Both the position numbers and the translations under genes were made by a program. From NCBI GenBank assembly GCA_947452875.1, contig CANGEZ010000069.1, forward strand, positions 1 to 8,963: a stretch of 8,963 nucleotides of DNA, read 5' to 3'. How positions within the stretch are numbered: the stretch's first letter is position 1; each line of letters begins with the position of its first letter. The notes under the pieces were generated by a model. That model ran no database searches and was not told where the DNA came from. It saw only the letters and a list, made by a program, of their open reading frames with translations. Origin of the DNA: Chitinophagaceae bacterium. Lineage in GTDB: Bacteria; Bacteroidota; Bacteroidia; Chitinophagales; Chitinophagaceae. Of the stretch, positions 1-7,800 are shown one piece after another.

Positions 1-30
1 AAATTGAGTGAGTCTTATTTTTTCTTCCAT
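1..30 (-). CDS. selD: Selenophosphate synthetase SelD, first 10 codons (runs off left edge)
   Basis: An ATG at 30-28 opens a frame reading MEEKIRLTQF up to the window edge. Known SelD proteins start almost the same way: E. coli SelD has IRLTQY a few residues from its start, just before the conserved glycine/cysteine segment that would lie outside this window. SelD makes selenophosphate from selenide and ATP, and selenophosphate is the selenium donor for MnmH, the gene directly upstream. The ATG sits 2 bases after the mnmH stop (35-33), so the two are very probably cotranscribed and translationally coupled. No Shine-Dalgarno sequence is visible, as is usual in Bacteroidota. Only ten residues are visible; the call rests on that short match plus the strong pairing with mnmH. 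Confidence 0.82.
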   Translation of the reverse strand, partial: MEEKIRLTQF

Positions 31-32
31 AT

Positions 33-1088
33 TTATTTGTTGATGAATTGCTGTAATGATTTATAATTCGATTGAGGATCTGTGGTCGCCATTGAAATTG
101 TTTTCATTTGGTCTGCAAGGTTATCTCTTTTGTGTAACGATTGGATATAAGTTTTATCATAGTATTGCAGTAATATGCTAAACGCCTCTTTGATATTGTT
201 TTCAAGAATATAATTGATCGTCAATTTTGTTTCATTGGGACCTAGTCTTTTTTGAATGCGAAGTATAGCATTGATAAGCGCTTGTTGATCCAGCTTGCCA
301 TAATAATTTAAAATAAAATCTAGTCTGGTTTCAAAATCAATGTCTATAAAAAATAATGGAGCGGCTCTGATGGTTTTCCAAAATGAATTTGGAATATTCA
401 ACCTGCCGATACGCTGACTTTCATCTTCAATCCAGAATGAAATGGGGTTTCTATTTTGATTCATTTTAGAAAGTTCTACAGCCAGTATGTTTTCAAACAT
501 TTCCTGTGTAGGTTGTTCGGGCAATCCGATACCACCGAATGCTGAACCTTTGTGAAGAGCGATTCCTTCAAGATCAATAACGGCTTCGCGATTATTTTTA
601 ATTTCATGTAGCAATTCTGTTTTGGAACTTCCGGTATAGCCACCTAAAACTTTTAAATTATATGGCGCTTCGAATTTCTCTAATGTCCATGTTCTAAAAG
701 CTTTATAACCTCCGACAACAATGTAGACTTCAAATCCATACAAATCAAACAACCAGGCCATACCTGCGCTGCGCATGCCACCTCGCCAGCAATGAACAAT
801 AATCGTTTTAGAATTAGATCGTAGTTGTTTGAATATCTTCTCTACTTCTTCAATGTTTGATTTCATTCTCGGACCAAAATAATCCAATCCGATTTTAATG
901 GCTTTTTGTTTCCCGACTTGTTTATACGCCGTACCCACTTCTTTTCTTTCTTCATCGGTGAACAAAGGAATATTATGTGCTTTAGGAAAATGAGCGTGTG
1001 CAAATTCACCCGGACTTCTCACATCAATCACCGGATGCAACTCAGACAAGCTGATAAGCTCTGATATCGTGATTTTTTTAATCGGCAT
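33..1088 (-). CDS. mnmH: tRNA 2-selenouridine synthase (MnmH/SelU/YbbB)
   Basis: A complete 351-residue protein, close to the roughly 364 residues of E. coli MnmH. The N-terminal rhodanese domain (about 5-135) has IDVRSPGEF at 21-29, VGTAYKQ at 51-57 and the active-site loop CWRGGMRS at 100-107, with Cys100 the likely catalytic cysteine. The C-terminal P-loop domain has GGYTGSSKT (149-157), DLEG (172-175), HKGSAFG (179-185) and EDES (221-224), all typical of this family. The family converts 2-thiouridine at tRNA wobble position 34 to 2-selenouridine, through a geranylated intermediate, using selenophosphate. One oddity is Ser155 where the Walker A motif normally has Gly before Lys156. The ATG at 1088 is the earliest possible start, because an in-frame TAA lies at 1094-1092; the leader is A-rich. 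The next gene, selD, starts 2 bases after the stop. The terminator at 1179-1213 lies upstream, so the promoter should be within 1089-1178. Confidence 0.96.
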   Translation of the reverse strand: MPIKKITISELISLSELHPVIDVRSPGEFAHAHFPKAHNIPLFTDEERKEVGTAYKQVGKQKAIKIGLDYFGPRMKSNIEEVEKIFKQLRSNSKTIIVHCWRGGMRSAGMAWLFDLYGFEVYIVVGGYKAFRTWTLEKFEAPYNLKVLGGYTGSSKTELLHEIKNNREAVIDLEGIALHKGSAFGGIGLPEQPTQEMFENILAVELSKMNQNRNPISFWIEDESQRIGRLNIPNSFWKTIRAAPLFFIDIDFETRLDFILNYYGKLDQQALINAILRIQKRLGPNETKLTINYILENNIKEAFSILLQYYDKTYIQSLHKRDNLADQMKTISMATTDPQSNYKSLQQFINK

Positions 1089-1126
1089 TTTTTAAGAAAT
1101 GCTAAGATAGAGGTTTTGTTTGGGGA

Positions 1127-1170
1127 AAAGGTTTCAAAGGTTTCAAAGGTTCAAGAAGTTTAAAAGGTTG
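1127..1170. repeat. Short tandem repeat of about 9 bp in the mnmH leader
   Basis: AAAGGTTTC occurs at 1127-1135 and 1136-1144, then AAAGGTTC at 1145-1152, a degenerate copy at 1153-1162 and AAAGGTTG at 1163-1170. It fills most of the space between the terminator at 1179-1213 and the mnmH start. I see no function. Such simple repeats are frequent in Bacteroidota intergenic DNA. It lies where the mnmH promoter should be, so copy-number change could shift promoter spacing, but that is inference. Confidence 0.7.
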
Positions 1171-1174
1171 CTAC

Positions 1175-1346
1175 AAAAAAGAAGAGCCTTCCAGTAATTG
1201 GTAGGCTCTTCTTATAATTTGATAATTTGATGATGGGTTAATTTGGTAATGATGCTAACGTGTAGTTTCTTACAACTCGGACAGACACCTTCATCACGAA
1301 GCTAATTCCTAATTACTAATTCCAGTTAACCTTACATCTCAGTCAG
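1175..1346 (-). repeat. Copy A of a duplicated 3'-UTR/terminator module
   Basis: This stretch matches copy B (1548-1756). A 35-base segment at 1226-1260 matches 1594-1628 with one mismatch, and ACCTTCATCACGAA at 1287-1300 matches 1655-1668 with the same spacing from that segment. Both copies carry the same terminator stem at the mnmH-facing end. Copy A also contains a 62-base unit at 1277-1338, beginning TCGGACAGA, and the start of another at 1339. It lies between the stop of the 50-codon ORF and its terminator, so it would be transcribed as a 3' UTR. It holds no convincing coding frame. Confidence 0.8.
1179..1213 (-). terminator. Intrinsic terminator after the small membrane ORF
   Basis: AAGAAGAGCCT (1179-1189) pairs perfectly with AGGCTCTTCTT (1203-1213). 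A T-T mismatch follows, then a further 3-bp CCA/TGG stem and a five-base loop. Read on the minus strand the hairpin runs into a T tract (positions 1180-1175), so it should end transcription coming from the right and insulate mnmH. The plus-strand side has no T run of similar quality. The stem is nearly identical to that at 1552-1583. Confidence 0.85.
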
Positions 1347-1361
1347 CAACCTTTGTATTCA

Positions 1362-1514
1362 TCAATCAAAAAATAAACCATAAATAACCAAATAAAAAAC
1401 ACATGCTAGAAAGGCTATTAATGCGATGGAGATGCCGATGTAATCTAATTTTGTAAACCCATTATTTGAGCTTGTATTTCTTCTCGAATTGTTTTTTGAC
1501 AACCAATGAAACAT
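1362..1514 (-). CDS. Probable small single-pass membrane protein (50 aa), unrecognised
   Basis: ATG at 1514-1512 to TGA at 1364-1362. Residues 1-24 are polar and basic (Lys7, Arg11, Arg12, many Asn and Ser). Residues 25-49 are almost wholly hydrophobic (YIGISIALIAFLACVFYLV and onward), and the protein ends in Asp50. This predicts one transmembrane helix with the N-terminus in the cytoplasm. I do not recognise a family. In-frame TAA codons at 1530-1532 and further upstream make ATG 1514 the only good start; the leader is A-rich (AAAGAAAATATTTTATT). Intrinsic terminators lie on both sides (1552-1583 upstream, 1179-1213 downstream), so it looks like its own transcription unit. A -7-like TAATTTTC sits at 1549-1542, but I see no matching TTG at -33. 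The ORF is short, so chance is possible; the well-bounded hydrophobic helix and the terminator behind it favour a real gene. Confidence 0.55.
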   Translation of the reverse strand: MFHWLSKNNSRRNTSSNNGFTKLDYIGISIALIAFLACVFYLVIYGLFFD

Positions 1515-1547
1515 AATAAAATATTTTCTTTACAGTATTTAGAAAAT

Positions 1548-1770
1548 TAAAAAAAGAAGAGCCTAATTATAGGCTCTTCTTTTGATTTGATATTTTGATG
1601 ATGGGTTAATTTGGTAATGATACTAACGAGCTAGTTCTTTTGAATCAGTCAGAGACCTTCATCACGAACCTAATTCCCAATTACTAATTCAAGATAACCT
1701 TTTGATTAAGTCAGAGACCATCCTTCGCATCCCAATTCCTAATCCCTCATTCCTCCTCAGTCAGAAACTT
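1548..1770 (-). repeat. Copy B of the duplicated 3'-UTR module, with extra 62-base units
   Basis: This is the partner of the copy at 1175-1346. It contains the terminator, the 35-base shared segment (1594-1628), and degenerate units that begin TCAGTCAGA or a close variant at 1645, 1707 and 1757. The first unit is 62 bases and the next about 50. The unit at 1645-1706 aligns end to end with 1277-1338 at the same length. It lies in the 3' UTR of the giant gene. I see no coding frame here; the low-complexity AATTC-CTAATTA-type text resembles dispersed intergenic repeats of Bacteroidota. Confidence 0.75.
1552..1583 (-). terminator. Strong intrinsic terminator of the giant surface-protein gene
   Basis: AAAAGAAGAGCCT (1552-1564) pairs perfectly with AGGCTCTTCTTTT (1571-1583), and A1565 can pair with T1570 around a four-base loop. 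On the minus strand the stem is followed by an uninterrupted T tract (TTTTTTTAATTTTC), so it should end the transcript of the gene at 8963-1830. T residues also follow on the plus strand, so it may work in both directions. Confidence 0.88.
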
Positions 1771-1802
1771 TCAACGGCACCAGAGTCCATCGCCCAGCCA
1801 CT

Positions 1803-1829
1803 TCCCCCTTTGGGGGACCGAGGGGGCTC
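1803..1829. repeat. C5/G5 hairpin element directly after the giant gene's stop
   Basis: TCCCCC (1803-1808) and GGGGGA (1812-1817) form a 6-bp stem with a three-base loop. A second G5 run (1822-1826) offers an alternative partner for the C5 run. It abuts the stop codon (1832-1830) and is far more GC-rich than its surroundings. From memory, very similar C5-TTT-G5 plus G5 sequences recur between genes in many Bacteroidota genomes; I could not check this. It is not followed by a T tract, so it is not a classical terminator, but could stabilise the mRNA 3' end. Confidence 0.6.
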
Positions 1830-4800
1830 CTAATACTTCACCACCCTCACCGTCTTCACCTCATCACCTTCTCTTAATTCAACCATATAAATACCAGATA
1901 TGAGTTCATTACCAAATGAAATAGTTTGATCAGAATTAAATGTAAATTCTTTAATCATTCTACCTTGAATATCCATTACTCTTGCTTTTATAATTTTAGA
2001 AGCAAGAGGTATTTTAACATACATGTTATACGAAGATGTTGTCGGATTAGGATATACATTTACACTCATAGGTTGAGGAATCGATTTTGGTGCAACAGCC
2101 GGAGTTTCATTACGAGCAAAGATTGTTACAGGTGTTGAACATCCAGCAGTTGTTAGCTTGAGTACTTTCTTAGCACTTAAACAACCATTGGCACTTACTC
2201 CCTGTACAATAATACTGTCATTTGCTCCAACAGTAGTATATACAATTCTTACTTTTAATCCATTGCTGCCACTGTCTATAAATGCACCTGAAGGTATTGT
2301 CCATAAATATGTCGTTGCATTTGTTGAAGCAGATACAGTGTATGTTGTGCCTACTCCCGATCCAACAAGTGAACATACATTGGTCAATCCTGTAAGTGTT
2401 GATGGTGTTGATGGAGTTACCAATGCTGCATTTGAAAGTTTCTGTGCTTTATTTGCAGTGTTGCCACATACAGAAGTATAAAGTACTTTAATACTATCAC
2501 CTGTTGTTGCAGCTACATTACTACTATATCGTATTCTGATTACTTGTGAATTAACAGAACCTGAATCCAATACACCATTTGTTCCTAAGGTTCCGATTGG
2601 CATCGACCATACATAGCCGGTAGCTGCTACTGCCGTGGTAGTTGCTGCAGGAAGAGCTGGTGCCGCATAACGGTAAACTCTTGCACCACAAACATCACTT
2701 ACAATTGTTATTGTAACAGAAGCAGGAGCTGCTGGTTTAGTTAATAAGGTATTGGTTAATTTAGCAGCCTTTGTAGGGCTGTTTCCACATATTGAAGTAT
2801 AGTATAGTTTCACACTGTCACCAGTTGCTGCTGCAGCATCATTTGTATAGGTAACCCTAATCACACTAGAGTTTACAGACCCTGAATCAATAACAGCATT
2901 GGCTCCAAGAGTTCCCACAAATGACCATACATAGCCTGTTGCTGCGTAAATAGTGCTTGTTGCTACTGGCAATGCAGGAGCTGTATAACGATATATTTTA
3001 GCCCCGCAAATTGTAGTTGATATAGGCGTAATCGTTATGCTCGCAGGAACCGATGGCAATACCATAGCTACATTGGTAAGTTTTGCAGCCTTGTATAGAC
3101 TTAACCCACAATTTGAATTATAAGCCACTTTCACACTATCTCCTGTAGCCGCTGCACTCATGTTTGTAAATGTAACCGTGATTATTTGAGAACTCAAACT
3201 ACCCGAATCAATTACAGCATTTGCACCCAATATGCCGATGAATGACCACTGGTATCCTGTAGCACCAGAAATTAGTGCAGGTGCCGCATAACGATATCTC
3301 TTATATGTACATAAATCCGAAATTAGAGTACTAGTTAATGTTGACGGCGCAGCCGGTACAGCCAATGCTGTATTTGTCAATTTAGCTGCTTTCGAAGCAG
3401 AATTGCCACATGATGAAGTATAGTATAATAGAACACTATCACCAATAACAGCCGCTGCATTACTTGAGTAAGTAACCGTAATGATTTTTGAATTTACATT
3501 ACCTGAATCAATTACTGCATTGGCTCCCAATGTGCCAGTGAATGACCACAGATATCCCGTTGCTGCAACAGCTGTTGTTGTAGCTGCAGGTAACGTAGGC
3601 GCTGTATAACGATAACGCTTAGCACCACAAATTGTAGTTGAAATAGCTGTTATTGTAATACTTGCAGGTGTTGCAGGCAATAACAACGCATTGTTCAACT
3701 TTAATGATTTGTAATTCGTATTGCCACATCCTGAAAGCGCTCTAACCCAAATACTATCTGTTGTAGCTGCTGCCAGGTTAGACAAAAATTTAACCTTAAT
3801 AGCAATCGACGAATTTACATCTCCAGAATCCACAGATACTCCTGATACACCGCCTAAAGTAATTGGCAATATCCATTGATATCCTGCTGCATTGGCAGAA
3901 GCTGCTGCAGTGAAACGATATACTCTCGCACCACAAGCATTGCTAACTAGTGTCTGAGTTATGCTTGCAGGAAGCGCAGGAATTGACGGAGTAATGGTAA
4001 GATTTAATGTAACAACAGAATCACAACCTGCAGCATTAACGCCAGTCCAAACAATATTATTCATTGAAGAGTAATACGTCATGCCATGCCATGTATAGGA
4101 ACTACAAGCTGTAACATTTTGTGTTGATGATGTTGGTGTACAATTATTACTAATCGTTAAGTTTAAAGTAACCACCGAATCACAACCTTCTGCATTTGTT
4201 GTTGTCCATGTAGTGCTGTTATTTGATGAAGTAAATAATATACCATGCCATGTATACGGACCATTTGAATTAATATACTCCGTTGAACTTGAAGTTCTCT
4301 TCACTTTCAATATCAGATAGGCAACCGAATCACAGCCAACTGAATTGTTCAATGTCTTCATGTATTGTCCTTCATTGCTACATGTAATGCCATTCCAAAT
4401 GATTGGCAATTGATTTGAACATACAGAGATATTTGTCGAGCTCGTTGTTGACTGCTTCACCGTTAAATTTAATGTCACAGTGGAATCACAACCAACTGCA
4501 TTGATAAGTGTTTTCAAATAAGTACCAGATGTGTTACATGTCAATCCATTCCATAAATATGGTAACTGACTTGAGCAAATAGTATTATTAACGGTGTTGC
4601 TTGTTGGTAACTTAATGGTCATTACCAAGGTTGCAGCAGAATCACATCCTTTAGCATTCAATAAATGTTTTACATAAGTTCCTGCTGTAGAATAAGAAGT
4701 GCCATTCCAGATATACGGCAATTGATTTGAACATACTCCCGTATTGGTTGTACTACTTGTTGGTTGATTGATAGTAATATTGATTATCTCTGTTGAATCA

Positions 4801-7800
4801 CATCCTCTTGCGTTTTTGCCCGTCCATTGTAATGTTGTAGAAGCAAAAATTGTTATGCCATGCCATGTATAAGAATTACATGATGATACATTAGACGTTA
4901 CTGATATTGGATTACAAGTAGGCGTTATTGTTAAATTCAATGTTACCACCGAATCACATCCTACAGCATTGACTCCTGTCCATGTTGGTGTATTTGTAGA
5001 TGTGTTATAAGTTGTACCATGCCATGTATAAGTATCAATGGCCGAAATTGTTTCTACAGAACTGCTTGTTGATTTTACTGATAATACAAGCACTACTGAA
5101 GAATCACAACCAACTGCATTTGATAATGTTTTGGTATAAGTTCCCGGAGTTGTAATAATCATGGAATTCCATATGTATGGCATTTGATTTGAACATACCG
5201 CTATACTACTTGTATTAACTACTGTAGATTTAACGGTAAGATTTAAAGTTACCACTGAATCACAGCCTACAGTATTAGTATATACTTTCGAGTAGGATCC
5301 TGTAGAATAGTAACTAGTGCCATTCCATACATACGGCAATTGATTTGAACATACAGCAGCCGTTACACTTGATGATGAATTTGCTTTTATTGACAATATC
5401 AATGTAGCTATAGAATCACATCCTAAAGCGTTGTTGAATGTTTTGTTGTAAGTACCCGCTTGTGTATAATTGGTATTATTCCAAGCGTAAGGCAATTGTG
5501 ATGAACAGATAGAAACTGTTGATGTACTTGTTGAAGTAGCATTTACTCTAAGATTAAGTATTGCAGTTGAATCACATCCATTAGCGTTAGATATGTTTTT
5601 ACTGTATGTACCTGTAACTGCATAGCTGCCTCCGTTCCAGCTATATGGAGCCTGGTTGCTGCAAATGGTAACATTTAATGTACTTGTTGGTGGTGCTGAG
5701 GCATTCACCGTAAAGACATTGCTGGTACCCGAGAAAAGACTCGCATTATATACAGAAACGGTATAGTTACCAGATGTTCTTACTGTTATTGTTTGTGTTG
5801 TTCCTACAATAGCTCCGCCCATTCTCCATTCATATGAAGTTATAGCTTGACCATTGATAGTATTTGGAGTGGTCAATGTGATACTACCGCCCTGGCATAA
5901 ATTACCACTAGAAGTGATCACAGGTGTACCCAAATTATCATCGTTTTTAATGGTGTCTTTGATTAGATACTTATCACTGACGGTATAGTCTCCACCTGAT
6001 ATCAATGACAGTGTAACTGTTTCATCCAGCTCATTAATTGCATCAGCAATTGGTTTGATAGTCAGTATCGCTGAATCCTGATAAGCAGGTATCGTAATAC
6101 TTCCTTCTGTTCCATTATATACTGTAGCCAACGATTGTCCGTTGCTGTAAGAAACAGTATAGCCTGAATTGTATTGAGCGCTTCCTCCTACAATATATCT
6201 AACCAAGGTTCTTGATGTGGTATTGGAAGTGGTGTCAAATTTGAATTTAACCATCATAGAATCTCCTGAATTTTCAAAAACAGAAGTCTTTGTAGGATTA
6301 ACATTGCTAATCGACACTCTCTTGACTTTCACATTGCTGGCAATTGGCGTGGTGCTTCCACCTACCAAAAACACAATTGTGTCTGATGCAGTTTGAATAT
6401 TGCCATTCAAATCAGCGATGTTTTTAATCACTACGCGAAGCGAATCGCCATAATAATTGGCAAACAAATCCGATGTAGGTACAATGTTCACTTTGTTGCC
6501 ATAGCCAGTAACCTGCACAGGTATTTCAGCAGCATTGTTTACTTTGGTCAATTTTACTTTATTGTTATTAAGTCCGCTAGTCAAAATATTCTCATCGAAA
6601 GTGAATGATATATCGTCACCAATAGAAAGTATATGGTCTGCAGGCTGAGGTGTTCCATACAATTGAGGTGCCTTTCTGTCGATGAGACCAGAATAGCGTG
6701 TTGAAAATACTGTACCATTAACACATTGCAACATCAACCTGATTTCATAGTTGCCATCTTCCACATTGGTAATATCCCAGTTTGTGTTTTGTGTGCCTGT
6801 ATTGGAAATGTCGCTCTGATTTAAAACAAATCCCGGCAGCCAATCTCCTCTTCCTGTATGCGCATATTGTAAAGTAACCGATTGAAGGTTATTGATATTG
6901 TATCCATTAAAGCTAATCGGAATGATGTTGTTACCCGAAGTATTGGACAACCATCCATCGGTAGGCGATACCAACGTGATGTTGCTGCAAGGACTGGCAA
7001 AATAAGCCGACAACGTATTGTCTGAAACATCTTCCTCATCATCACCGCAAGCATCTGTCATAACAAACCTAAGTCCTTCATAAGAATATACATTGCTGTA
7101 TGCATTTTTCTTAACGGTAACGGTAACAATCTGTGTACCTAAATAAGGAATGGTGTAAGATACCGGCACATTTGATGGATTACCACCAATGGTTACAATC
7201 GCTCCATTAGGGTTAGAAGATTGATCGAATTCAAGATTATAGGTTCTTGTCTCTCTGCTTTCACTAATGTTTCTTAATTTAAGTTGGTAGATGGCTTCAT
7301 TGGTTGCAGGAATATTGGTTTGCACTTTGTTGGGAGCACCATTCGCTTCTTCAGGTATATCCAATCTTCCTGCGTCTCTGTTTTGAGCAATCTCCTCGGC
7401 AGGGCAGCTTGATGTACCTGCTACCATTTCGAACACCGGTGTTTTATAAACTGGATCTCTTTTGATGTCCACTGAAAAATAATCACCGGCATCATCATCA
7501 TCTAATGTATAACCAATTGTCGTTTCGCTTGTATTTGTGGTACTCACAGAACCACCAATGCTCATCGTCATTGAAATTTCTTTAGAGCCTCCAACTCCAA
7601 CGCCTGCAACTTTAGCTTCTACTTCTGCTGCAACACTTGCTTCAATTTCTAATCCAAATTCAATCGTATTATTGGATGAACTAGATTCTGTAACAGATTC
7701 AGTAATAGGTCCGGCATTGCCATCAAAAGACCTGTTTCTGACAAATGATGCACGGGCTTTATTGCGACGATTATATTCCACCACCTGGTTCCACACATTT

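Noticed and set aside
1102..1109. A TATCTTAG sequence resembling the Bacteroidota -7 promoter element upstream of mnmH
   Set aside because: The nearest TTG that could serve as the -33 element is about 25 bases away rather than the usual 19-20, and the predicted leader would be only a few bases. Too weak to annotate.
1693..1760. Short minus-strand frames in the giant gene's 3' UTR, one preceded by a GGAGGA-like sequence
   Set aside because: The frame behind GGAGGA stops after three codons and the next is 12 codons long. Both lie in degenerate repeat sequence.
1089..1829. Search for tRNA, rRNA or insertion-sequence remains between mnmH and the giant gene
   Set aside because: No cloverleaf, transposase fragment or terminal inverted repeats with target duplication were seen; the inverted repeats present are explained by terminators.
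1926..2481. Plus-strand open frames at 1926-2138 and 2158-2481
   Set aside because: They lie opposite the well-supported T9SS tail and the last PKD-like repeats. Their products are low-complexity with no recognisable domain.
3990..5688. Regular spacing of about 154 bp, considered as a CRISPR-like or other DNA repeat array
   Set aside because: The repeats are in-frame protein repeats with synonymous variation and no constant direct repeat with unique spacers.
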